A stretch of 46,356 nt of DNA from positions 1 to 46,356 of the forward strand of contig NZ_BPKW01000013.1 in the NCBI RefSeq assembly GCF_019656015.1, in the 5' to 3' direction. Below the pieces are notes generated by a model. It was not told the origin of the DNA, did not search any database, and saw nothing but the letters and a program-made list of their open reading frames with translations. This DNA is from Leuconostoc inhae (GTDB lineage: Bacteria > Bacillota > Bacilli > Lactobacillales > Lactobacillaceae). Position numbers and translations under genes: made by a program. The stretch's first letter is position 1. Every line of letters starts with the position of its first letter. This document shows positions 26,427 through 36,741 of the stretch, piece by piece.

Positions 26427-26467
26427 AAAAGGCATCTAACGTCGATCATAGCGTTAGATACTTTTTT
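26427..26467. terminator. terminator after cysE
   Basis: ATCTAACG / CGTTAGAT stem with T6 on the + strand and T4 on the minus strand, 11 bases past the cysE stop. Confidence 0.75.
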
Positions 26468-26477
26468 CAAATATAAC

Positions 26478-26975
26478 CTATTTTACTATCCGTGCAGGAT
26501 TTCCTACAGCTGTCGCATGAGCAGGAATATCATTGAGGACGACTGCATTGGCACCAATTTTACTATAGCTTGCAATCGTTATCGGACCCAATATTTGCGC
26601 ATGTGCCCCAATAAAACTGTCATGTTTAATATGTGGGTGTCGCCGGCCACTACTGATGTTACGGGCACCGATGGTCACACCATGTAAAATAGTCACGTCA
26701 TCTTCAATAATCGCTGTTTCACCAATAACGACGCCAATGCCATGGTCGATGAAAACACGTTGCCCGATTTGTGCCCCGGGCGCAATCGTCACGCCAGTCC
26801 GTTTGGCCGCCAAACGCGCTATGATGGCGCCTAGTAGATACTGTTGGTGCACATGAAGCCAATGGGCCAACCGGTGATATCCTAGCGCATGTAGCCCAGG
26901 ATAGGTTAAAATAACCATCATTAAACTATGAGCAGCTGGATCTTGTTTGAGGATGGCCTTAGCAGTTGCAAACAT
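26478..26975 (-). CDS. cysE: serine O-acetyltransferase
   Basis: 165 aa left-handed beta-helix acetyltransferase, making O-acetylserine from serine and acetyl-CoA. Seen: DPAAHSLMMVILTYPGLHA and HRLAHWLH helices, hexapeptide repeats IAPGAQIGQRVFIDHGIGVV, IGETAIIEDDVTILHGVTIG, and RRHPHI. It ends soon after the hexapeptides (VVLNDIPAHATAVGNPARIVK region), lacking the C-terminal tail of longer CysE proteins that docks into cysteine synthase; short forms are usual in lactic acid bacteria as far as I recall. Third gene of the cysteine operon, 12 bases after the lyase. Confidence 0.93.
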   Translation of the reverse strand: MFATAKAILKQDPAAHSLMMVILTYPGLHALGYHRLAHWLHVHQQYLLGAIIARLAAKRTGVTIAPGAQIGQRVFIDHGIGVVIGETAIIEDDVTILHGVTIGARNISSGRRHPHIKHDSFIGAHAQILGPITIASYSKIGANAVVLNDIPAHATAVGNPARIVK

Positions 26976-26987
26976 ATGGCCGCCAAT

Positions 26988-28130
26988 TTAACCTTTTAAA
27001 TGATCAAAACTTTGATCCAAATCAGCAATTAAATCATCAATATCTTCGACACCAACTGACAAGCGAATCAATTCATCTTGAATACCATTAGCCAGGCGAA
27101 TATCCCTTGGGATTGCCCCGTGAGTCATTTTTGCTGGCACTTCAATCAAACTTTCAAGTGCGCCTAAACTTTCAGCTAAGGTAATAACTTTTAGATTTTC
27201 AACAAAAGTATCTGGGCTTAGACCAGCCTGTAATTCAAATGAAATCATGGCGCCAAACCCATTCATTTGTTTTTTGGCAAGATCGTAGTCAGAATTATTG
27301 GGATCTCCTGGGAAATAAACACGAGCGACTTGCGGATGCGCATTCAGGTAGTCAAAAATAGTTTGTGCGTTACTCTGATGACGTTGCATACGTAGTGCCA
27401 ATGTCTTAATACCACGTTGTAGCAACCAACTTTCTTGTGGTGATAAAATGGCGCCAATGGCATTTTGTAAATAACCGATTTTTTGACCCAACTCTGCCGT
27501 TTTAGTAACCACTAGACCGGCAATAAGATCACTATGTCCACCCAAATATTTTGAAGCACTATGCACAACAATATCAGCGCCTAAAACAATTGGTTTTTGA
27601 ATGTATGGTGAGGCAAAAGTATTGTCAACAATACTGAGTAAGTGATGTTTTTGTGCGATTTTAGAAATTGCTTCAACGTCCGTAATACGTAATAGCGGGT
27701 TCGTCGGTGTTTCAAAATAAATTGCCTTGGTGTTCTCTTGAACAGCATTTTCTACAGCGTCCAAATCACGTGTATCAATGATTGTAAACGTCAGCCCTTG
27801 TCGTTTAAGCACACTATCTATTAATCGAAATGTGCCACCATAAACGTCATTACCAACAATAATGTGATCGCCAGACGAAAACAGTGTGAAAATGGTACTA
27901 ATTGCTGCCGAACCTGATGCAAAGGCAAAGCCAGCCGCACCATTCTCAAGATCAGCAATCAATTTTTCAACTGCTTCACGTGTTGGATTGCCAGAACGCG
28001 AGTATTCATATTTTGATTCACCAATTTTATGTTGTTTAAACGTCGATGCCATGTGAATAGGCACTGATACGTCACCAGTTGTTTGATCAAAGCTAATGCC
28101 ACCATGGATTAATTGTGTATTAAATTTCAT
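26988..28130 (-). CDS. mccB: cystathionine gamma/beta-lyase
   Basis: About 380 aa PLP enzyme of the Cys/Met metabolism family. Start at 28130 (MKFNTQLIHGG) because GAGG lies upstream; an earlier in-frame ATG does not have one. PLP landmarks: YEYSRSGNPTREAVE, FASGSAAIS, IDNTFASP-like VDNTFASPYIQ, and the Schiff-base Lys in HSASKYLGGHSD. With the upstream beta-synthase it completes reverse transsulfuration (homocysteine to cysteine), as in B. subtilis mccAB. A beta-lyase activity on cystathionine is equally possible; these enzymes are promiscuous. Confidence 0.88.
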   Translation of the reverse strand: MKFNTQLIHGGISFDQTTGDVSVPIHMASTFKQHKIGESKYEYSRSGNPTREAVEKLIADLENGAAGFAFASGSAAISTIFTLFSSGDHIIVGNDVYGGTFRLIDSVLKRQGLTFTIIDTRDLDAVENAVQENTKAIYFETPTNPLLRITDVEAISKIAQKHHLLSIVDNTFASPYIQKPIVLGADIVVHSASKYLGGHSDLIAGLVVTKTAELGQKIGYLQNAIGAILSPQESWLLQRGIKTLALRMQRHQSNAQTIFDYLNAHPQVARVYFPGDPNNSDYDLAKKQMNGFGAMISFELQAGLSPDTFVENLKVITLAESLGALESLIEVPAKMTHGAIPRDIRLANGIQDELIRLSVGVEDIDDLIADLDQSFDHLKG

Positions 28131-28140
28131 TTTATTTGCC

Positions 28141-29055
28141 TCATTTTTCATAAATTTTATCACTCATATAACGTTCACTGCTATCTGAGAAAATAGTAAC
28201 AATCGTACTATGCTCTGGTAACGTTTCAGCCAATTTCAAACTTGCTGCTAAAGCTGCCCCACTTGAACTACCAATAAACAACCCTAACTTTGCTGCAGCC
28301 TCACGCACCTGCCGGAAAGCATCTGCATCACTGATCGTTAATGTTTGATCAATGTGGACATCTTTGAAAAATGGCGGAACAAATTCAACACCAATGCCTT
28401 CTGTGCGATGCGCATGTGCAGGACCCCCATTCAAAATTGATCCTTCAGGTTCAACAACAATATTTTGGATAGTATTATCATATTCGTTGAGGTATCGTGC
28501 AACACCTGAAAAGGCACCACCACTACCCGCACCGGCAACAAATGCCGTAATCTTTTCACCCTTTAAATCGTCAATTAACTCTGGCGCTAACGTTTGATAA
28601 TAAGTCTGTGGGTTAGCAGGATTGGCAAACTGCATCGGTACATAACTATTATCAATCTCTGCTGCCAATGCTTTAGCCTTTTCAATCGCACCTTTAATGC
28701 CGGCACTCGAAGGCGTGTTCACAATTTCAGCGCCCAATGCCTGCATTAACTGTTGCTTTTCATAGCTGAACTTCTCAGGCACAACCAAAATTGTACGCAA
28801 ATGATGTTGTTGTGCAGCTAAGGCCAAACCAATTCCTGTGTTGCCTGCTGTTGGTTCAATAATCACAGTGTCTTGATTAATGACTTGGCGTGCGATGCCA
28901 TCCTTAACCAAAGATTGCCCTAACCGATCTTTGATACTACCACCCGGATTAAACATTTCTAGCTTTGCAAAAATACGGCTATGATTTGGAATAGTGAGTT
29001 GTAATTCAATTAATGGCGTTTGACCAATTAATTCGGATATATTTTTAATTAACAT
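28141..29055 (-). CDS. mccA: cystathionine beta-synthase / cysteine synthase
   Basis: 304 aa fold-type II PLP enzyme. PLP Lys in [11 protein letters not shown], substrate loop [12 protein letters not shown], phosphate-cup [11 protein letters not shown]-terminal Ser in [10 protein letters not shown]. The signature [20 protein letters not shown] resembles MccA/CysK-type enzymes that use O-acetylserine with homocysteine or sulfide. No CBS domains. First gene of the operon with cystathionine lyase (10-base gap) and cysE. AAAGGAAAA precedes the ATG. Controlled by a leader with a cysteine-rich peptide and terminator. Confidence 0.9.
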   Translation of the reverse strand: MLIKNISELIGQTPLIELQLTIPNHSRIFAKLEMFNPGGSIKDRLGQSLVKDGIARQVINQDTVIIEPTAGNTGIGLALAAQQHHLRTILVVPEKFSYEKQQLMQALGAEIVNTPSSAGIKGAIEKAKALAAEIDNSYVPMQFANPANPQTYYQTLAPELIDDLKGEKITAFVAGAGSGGAFSGVARYLNEYDNTIQNIVVEPEGSILNGGPAHAHRTEGIGVEFVPPFFKDVHIDQTLTISDADAFRQVREAAAKLGLFIGSSSGAALAASLKLAETLPEHSTIVTIFSDSSERYMSDKIYEK

Positions 29056-29087
29056 GCTATTTTCCTTTTTTTCTGAAAAATGTAGAC

Positions 29088-29124
29088 AAAAAGGCGTGAA
29101 AATTCAGTTGAATTTTCACGCCTT
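29088..29124 (-). terminator. attenuator terminator of cys operon
   Basis: Minus strand AAGGCGTGAAAATTC / GAATTTTCACGCCTT, a perfect 15-bp stem, 4-nt loop, then T. It lies within the leader, upstream of all operon genes, so most transcripts must stop here unless the alternative helix forms. Confidence 0.92.
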
Positions 29125-29208
29125 CGATTATTGAACTGCCTTGTCCATTTTGGTTATGATTGACCCAAAAAGTTCATGCTTAACAAGCAGTACAACATCG
29201 AAAACGTG
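29117..29208 (-). promoter_or_regulatory. cys attenuator: alternative antiterminator helix
   Basis: The RNA segment from 29208 to 29183 can pair with the segment from 29144 to 29117. CACGTTTTCGA pairs fully with TCGAAGGCGTG (two G-U pairs), followed by a helix through ACTGC/GCAGT and TTGT/ACAA. About 25 pairs form with two bulged bases and one mismatch. It uses the 5' arm of the terminator and the 3' arm of the hairpin at 29187-29217, so the three structures exclude each other, as in trp-type attenuators. Confidence 0.8.
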
Positions 29209-29254
29209 TTGTACTGCAGCAATTAAGATGAAATGTCGTATATTTGGGTGCCAT
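29180..29254 (-). CDS. cysteine-rich leader peptide (24 aa)
   Basis: ATG 29254 has AGGAG six bases upstream. The peptide begins MAPKYTTFHLN and ends CCSTTRFRCCTAC: five of the last thirteen residues are cysteine. The first Cys pair (TGC TGC, 29216-29221) falls on the 5' arm of a leader hairpin; the stop codon (29180-29182) falls just beyond its 3' arm. This is the classic geometry for ribosome-mediated attenuation. It would act as a cysteine sensor through charged tRNA-Cys. The peptide itself is unlikely to have another role. Confidence 0.85.
   Translation of the reverse strand: MAPKYTTFHLNCCSTTRFRCCTAC
29187..29217 (-). promoter_or_regulatory. cys leader hairpin 1:2
   Basis: GCAGTACAACA / TGTTGTACTGC, 11 perfect pairs with two more possible in the loop. 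Located inside the leader peptide frame across both Cys pairs. When it forms, the antiterminator cannot, and the terminator at 29088-29124 can. Confidence 0.85.
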
Positions 29255-29282
29255 AACAAACTCCTGCTGATTAATTAACTTT

Positions 29283-29311
29283 AATATACGTTATATTTTT
29301 TAAACTGTCAA
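29283..29311 (-). promoter_or_regulatory. cys operon promoter
   Basis: TTGACA (29306-29311), 17 bp, TATATT (29283-29288) on the minus strand. Puts the start of RNA near 29276, about 20 bases before the leader peptide ATG. Confidence 0.85.
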
Positions 29312-29381
29312 CTCATAAATAAAATACTTGCGCGTGTTTAATCAAATAATATTAATTTATTATAAAAAGCAAAAAATATGT

Positions 29382-29410
29382 TTGACAATTCACATACAAA
29401 CGTTTAAACT
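29382..29410 (+). promoter_or_regulatory. yagU-like promoter
   Basis: TTGACA (29382-29387), 17 bp, TAAACT (29405-29410). Confidence 0.75.
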
Positions 29411-29468
29411 TACTATTTGTAATAGAAAATATATTACGTATCATTGTTTCGTTTGAAAGGGAGAATTT

Positions 29469-30008
29469 ATGTTTACATTACAAAAACCACAAGCTAATCT
29501 GAAAGAGATTATCATAAAAAGTGTCTGGTTTGGCTTCATTGCCGGTATGGTTTCTGGTATGGTCAAGATTGGCTGGGAGAATATTTTTCCACCTCGCACA
29601 ATTGCCCGTAACTTAATCAATCCGCCACAGCATATGGCTATGCAAATTGGCATTCCTAAGAAATTAGTTGAGTCATTTGTCTACTATTCACAAGATCAAA
29701 AAGTATTTTGGTTTACATTGATTCTTCATTTTTCATTTGCCATTGCCTTCTCAATATTATATGTATTTATTTCACAATATTGGTCAAAAATTGGTCTTTG
29801 GCAAGGCGCTGCTTATGGTATTGTGCTTTGGATTGCTTGGCATGTCATTATTATGCCAGCTTTTGGAACAGTGCCTGCACCTTGGAACCAACCATTTGCT
29901 GAACATTTTTCAGAGTTCTTCGGACACATTGTCTGGGCTTGGGCTATTGCTGCAACCGTCTACTACTTGATTGCTAAAGATAAGCGCGGACATCTCACAA
30001 ATATTTAA
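29469..30008 (+). CDS. YagU-family (DUF1440) membrane protein
   Basis: 179 aa with four hydrophobic segments. Family signs: FGFIAGMVSGMVKIGWENIFPPRT at the N-terminus (quoted: GMVSGMVKIGWE, FPPRT), KIGLWQGAAYGI in the middle and FSEFFGHIVWAWAI near the end, as in E. coli YagU, an inner membrane protein linked to acid resistance. AAGGGAG precedes the ATG. Single gene with its own promoter and terminator. The biochemical role is unknown. Confidence 0.83.
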   Translation: MFTLQKPQANLKEIIIKSVWFGFIAGMVSGMVKIGWENIFPPRTIARNLINPPQHMAMQIGIPKKLVESFVYYSQDQKVFWFTLILHFSFAIAFSILYVFISQYWSKIGLWQGAAYGIVLWIAWHVIIMPAFGTVPAPWNQPFAEHFSEFFGHIVWAWAIAATVYYLIAKDKRGHLTNI

Positions 30009-30011
30009 TTT

Positions 30012-30042
30012 AAAAAGGCATCCACTATGTGGATGCCTTTTT
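30012..30042 (+). terminator. terminator of yagU-like gene
   Basis: AAAAAGGCATCC / GGATGCCTTTTT, perfect 12-bp stem, 7-nt loop. Confidence 0.92.
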
Positions 30043-30305
30043 GATATCACAACAAACAAAAAATAGCCTACTCATCATAGTAACAAATAGGAGACTGAAA
30101 TCTCACATGTTATTACTACTTTGAATCACGGACATGGTTGTATGCGTTCTCGGCCACTTACAAGATGTTCTGATTCTATACAAGTAAACTATTTGGAATG
30201 AACGAGGTATACTGCGTTCGCCAGTGAAGATGGCTTAAACAAGTTTAATTAGTCTTATCGTTTCGCCTAATCTACCCTTATATTATATCGTATCTGCATT
30301 AACTC

Positions 30306-30314
<9 letters not shown>
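30043..30314. other. intergenic with strong-RBS five-codon frame
   Basis: TAGGAG followed by TCTCACATG and only five codons (MLLLL, 30107-30124). The stretch resembles the mini-ORF region at 9436-9479, sharing TAGGAG, TCTCA-ATG and TTTGAATCAC. Nothing else is recognised. Confidence 0.35.
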
Positions 30315-33651
<3,337 letters not shown>

Positions 33652-33672
33652 GATGTCTCCTTTTCTTAATCA

Positions 33673-33756
33673 CAAAACCCAAGTTAATTATGATAACCAC
33701 TAAAAAGCGTTTTTCATAATTAACTTGGGTTTTGCCTAATTAAATAGTTACAATCC
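33673..33756 (-). promoter_or_regulatory. RAT element and terminator between licT and bglP
   Basis: RAT: GGATTGTAACT...AGGCAAAACC at 33728-33756, starting three bases after the licT stop. Its 3' end overlaps the terminator, whose stem CAAAACCCAAGTTAATTATG (33715-33734) is complementary over all 20 bases to 33673-33692. LicT binding to the RAT should block this very stable stem. Confidence 0.9.
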
Positions 33757-33758
33757 CA

Positions 33759-34616
33759 TCAACTCTGTTGACTGATTTCATTAATAATTCTTTGAATGTG
33801 AATCGTGACATAAACTTGTTCGTTCAAAGTCACATTTTTATTTAGCGTATTTTTAACAAACTGTACAATTTTTTGTGTACAATTAAACGCTTGCGGATAT
33901 TTTTTAAAAATATGCTGATATAAGACATCATCCGTCTCTTCCACTGCATTAATTTTTTGATCGCTACTAATTCTTTCGACAAAGAATCGTAGATGCACCA
34001 AAAATCTTTGATAACTAATGGTGTCTTCGCTGAGATGAACCTGCAACTGATACTGTACAATTGTTAAAATATCACCAATCAATTTTGTCATTTTCACACC
34101 CCTATCATTACTATCTTGAGCGGATGTGCGATTTTCGACAAATTTTAATGCAATAAATCCAGCTTCATCATCTGCAAGTGGCACCCCAAACGATGTCTTA
34201 ATTAATTTTAGCGCTGCGACACCAATAGCGTATTCCTGCGGATAAAAATGTTGTATCTCCCATAGCAATTCATTATGAATCACAATACCATCTTCTGTTC
34301 TTTGAATGGCAAAATGAATGTGGTCAGTAATCGCAATCAATAGATAAGCGTTAAATTTAGTCTGCAGCTGTTCTTCAGCTGATTTAATAATTTGTGATGA
34401 TATTTCGAAATACTGTGGTGAAACATCACTAATTAACTCATCAAACAACGTTAACCACCGTGCTTCTGTTGGTGCATAAATCTTATCAATTGCCTTTTCA
34501 TCTATGCGTTGCCCGATTTTTTTTTGGAAACCTAAACCCTTACCAATTAATACAACTTCATGACCATTATTGTCTGCCAGTAGAACATTATTATTAAAAA
34601 TTTTTTTGATATTCAT
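33759..34616 (-). CDS. licT: BglG/LicT-family transcriptional antiterminator
   Basis: 285 aa. N-terminal RNA-binding CAT domain (MNIKKIFNNNVLLADNNG...EVVLIGKGLGFQKKIG) followed by two PRD regulatory domains; conserved His in PRD1 (AITDHIHFAI) and PRD2 (HLRFFVER, YVTIHIQRI). Phosphorylation by the PTS would switch it off without substrate and tune it by HPr. Two RAT sites match it, one before its own gene and one before bglP. Confidence 0.93.
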   Translation of the reverse strand: MNIKKIFNNNVLLADNNGHEVVLIGKGLGFQKKIGQRIDEKAIDKIYAPTEARWLTLFDELISDVSPQYFEISSQIIKSAEEQLQTKFNAYLLIAITDHIHFAIQRTEDGIVIHNELLWEIQHFYPQEYAIGVAALKLIKTSFGVPLADDEAGFIALKFVENRTSAQDSNDRGVKMTKLIGDILTIVQYQLQVHLSEDTISYQRFLVHLRFFVERISSDQKINAVEETDDVLYQHIFKKYPQAFNCTQKIVQFVKNTLNKNVTLNEQVYVTIHIQRIINEISQQS

Positions 34617-34647
34617 TCATCACTTCCAGACTTTCAATGATAATTCT

Positions 34648-34737
34648 AAAACAAAAACCCGACAAAATCTGTACAAAGTTTTTTAAAACTTGCAACAAAT
34701 AACTGTCAGGTTTTGCCCATTCGCACGGTAACAATCC
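34648..34737 (-). promoter_or_regulatory. RAT element and terminator upstream of licT
   Basis: GGATTGTTACCG...GGCAAAACC at 34709-34737 matches the classic RAT. The downstream terminator pairs AAAACCTGAC with GTCGGGTTTT and ends in T-rich sequence (about 34648-34716). licT is therefore autoregulated by antitermination. Confidence 0.9.
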
Positions 34738-34748
34738 TTTATGACTTT

Positions 34749-34777
34749 AGTATACAATACAATGTAAGCGTTTACAA
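34749..34777 (-). promoter_or_regulatory. bgl operon promoter with cre
   Basis: TTGTAA (34772-34777), 17 bp, TATACT (34749-34754). The cre TGTAAGCGTTTACA (34763-34776) covers the -35 and the spacer, so CcpA should repress in glucose. Confidence 0.88.
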
Positions 34778-34853
34778 TACTAAAGTTTAAATTACTCATA
34801 TGCCTTAATTGCTGATTTACACGATCTTATTTTATATGACATCATAATTTTAG

Positions 34854-34859
34854 TATAAT
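34854..34859 (+). promoter_or_regulatory. -10 of esterase gene
   Basis: TATAAT at 34854-34859, overlapping an upstream in-frame ATG (34858). This supports the later ATG 34897 as the real start. The -35 is poor. Confidence 0.5.
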
Positions 34860-34896
34860 GAAATCAGTTAGTCCAAACGATGAAAAGGGAGAAACG

Positions 34897-35787
34897 ATGT
34901 TATTTCAAGATAAACCGAACATTTTTGTGCCTGCAACCATTCCAGTGACAGCAACGACTATTTTTAAGGACATCAATTATGCCCCTGACGCGCGCCACAC
35001 ACTAGATGTTTACCTACCAGACGGTCACCAAGATTTTCCAGTGATTGTTGATATATATGGTGGCGGCTTGCTCCGTGGTCAGAAGTCATCCGCTAAACTC
35101 AATCCAAGTTTACGTTTTTTAGCTGATCAATTTGCCATAATTAGTATCAATTATCGCCTCAATGACCCACTAACAAATCAGTTTCCAAACCAGATTGCTG
35201 ATATTAGAGCTGCATTAGATTTTTTGTCTCTGAATGCCACTCAGTACCGTCTTGATATGACAGATTTAACACTGATTGGTGAATCAAGCGGTGCACAATT
35301 AGCTGTTTTGGCAGCTGCTACGTTTACCAAACAACACACCATCGGAAACATACCAAATGTCACTTTCAACCCAACATTTCCGATGATTAAACATGTTATT
35401 GCACTATATGGTCCCTACCAATTAGACCAATTTAATCATCAGTTTAAAAAATTAGGTATTACCCCAAAATTTTCTGAAACAGGTACTGCAAAATCTTTTG
35501 AAGGTATTATGTTGCAACACCAATCCCCAAAAGATGTGCCTGACCTCGTTTCTCAAGCTAACCCAGCCACGTATTTTACAAACAACATGCCGCCGCTCAT
35601 GCTCATTGCCGGAAAAAAAGATTCAGTAGTGCCTTATCTTCAAAGCGTCCAACTAGCTGAAACTTATCGCGCTATTGTTGGCGACAGTATTGAAACACAC
35701 TGGTTGCCATATGGTGTTCACGGACCAAAGGATTATAATAACGAGGCCATACATACTCAAAAATTGGCATTTATAACGCAAAATTAA
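34897..35787 (+). CDS. alpha/beta hydrolase (esterase/lipase-like)
   Basis: About 296 aa. Oxyanion loop DIYGGGLLRG, nucleophile Ser in LIGESSGAQLA, Asp in AGKKDSVVP and His in YGVHGPKDY: a full catalytic triad in the order of hormone-sensitive lipase or BD-FAE-like esterases. No signal peptide; cytosolic. AAGGGAG precedes ATG 34897. Natural substrate unknown, probably short-chain esters. Shares a bidirectional terminator with the next, convergent gene. Confidence 0.85.
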   Translation: MLFQDKPNIFVPATIPVTATTIFKDINYAPDARHTLDVYLPDGHQDFPVIVDIYGGGLLRGQKSSAKLNPSLRFLADQFAIISINYRLNDPLTNQFPNQIADIRAALDFLSLNATQYRLDMTDLTLIGESSGAQLAVLAAATFTKQHTIGNIPNVTFNPTFPMIKHVIALYGPYQLDQFNHQFKKLGITPKFSETGTAKSFEGIMLQHQSPKDVPDLVSQANPATYFTNNMPPLMLIAGKKDSVVPYLQSVQLAETYRAIVGDSIETHWLPYGVHGPKDYNNEAIHTQKLAFITQN

Positions 35788-35841
35788 AAATCGTAGTATG
35801 CCCGACCCACAGTTTATGAGTCATTGCATACTACGATTTTT
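35786..35841. terminator. bidirectional terminator
   Basis: AAAAATCGTAGTATGC / GCATACTACGATTTTT, 16 perfect pairs around a 24-nt loop, between two convergent genes. Confidence 0.9.
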
Positions 35842-35848
35842 GTTACGC

Positions 35849-36652
35849 TTAGATTATAGTTAATATTGTTTTTAAGACACCGGCATGATTATTATCAGCT
35901 GTTACTTTATTAAATGGCCCAGTAATACTCGCCCCTGGCATAATAAATGGCTGACCTACAGCCGTTAGCATTTCAAAATCATTTGCGCCATCACCAAAAG
36001 CAGCAACATTTGCCATACTAATGCCCATATTATCAGCTAACGTTTTTAATCCGATGGCTTTATTAACATCTGCCGGTACAATATCAATTGCTCCTGTACC
36101 AGTTTCTGTGACATGAACAGTATCCCCAAGCGTTTGCCGCGCCGCATCATAAAATTGTGTCTCATCAAAGTTTTGCCAGTTCATCGTTACTTTTAAAATT
36201 GGCGCTTTAATTTCTGATACATCGTCAAATATGATTACTTGTTTAAAGTATCGACGATGTGATTGTAACATGATATGCTCATATTCACGCGGTATATAAG
36301 CTGTATCATCTGTCGAATAAACTAACCCACGACTAGGTTTAACAGGAAACGCAGTTAATAATTGCTGTACACGTAGCAATATCGGCATAGCCAGCGTGCG
36401 TTCATAAATCAACTGCCCATTAGCATTGGTAACCCGTGCACCATTATTAGTCACATAGGCCATGCCCTCATTCAAAAAATCTGCCAATAGCACGTTGATG
36501 CGTTCTTGATGAACCCCTGTCGCAATAGCCAGTTGAATATTTTTATTTTTAAGTGTCTCTAACACCACACGAAATAACGCCTTATCAAAGGATTTATCAT
36601 CTGATAAAAACGTGCCATCTAAGTCCGTTGCAATAAGTTGAATATCTGCCAT
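35849..36652 (-). CDS. Cof-type HAD phosphatase
   Basis: 267 aa. Motif I ATDLDGTFLSDD with nucleophilic Asp, motif II AIATGV, motif III Lys region near PADVNKAIGLKTL, motif IV AAFGDGANDFEML. Cap type C2. Similar in class to the gene at 8530 but clearly a different protein. Removes phosphate from a small metabolite; the exact substrate cannot be said. Single gene. Confidence 0.87.
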   Translation of the reverse strand: MADIQLIATDLDGTFLSDDKSFDKALFRVVLETLKNKNIQLAIATGVHQERINVLLADFLNEGMAYVTNNGARVTNANGQLIYERTLAMPILLRVQQLLTAFPVKPSRGLVYSTDDTAYIPREYEHIMLQSHRRYFKQVIIFDDVSEIKAPILKVTMNWQNFDETQFYDAARQTLGDTVHVTETGTGAIDIVPADVNKAIGLKTLADNMGISMANVAAFGDGANDFEMLTAVGQPFIMPGASITGPFNKVTADNNHAGVLKTILTII

Positions 36653-36741
36653 TAATTTTTCAATATGCTTTCATTTATTTGCTGTTCTGAATTCATACAG
36701 TACACTTGACTATCATTCTCATTTACCCTGAGAATTAACAC

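Larger units (their letters stand above)
26152..26477. other. intergenic with two terminators, no clear gene
   Basis: Holds a terminator-like hairpin at 26323-26354 and a bidirectional terminator at 26427-26467. A short hydrophobic frame (MFFILLFILMSIGLIFI..., 26347-26415) lies between them, but it has no ribosome binding site and its start is inside the first hairpin. Confidence 0.4.

Noticed and set aside
29056-29280. T-box or SAM riboswitch upstream of the cysteine operon
   Set aside because: No GGTGGNACC T-box core and no S-box conserved segments; the leader peptide with alternative hairpins explains it better.
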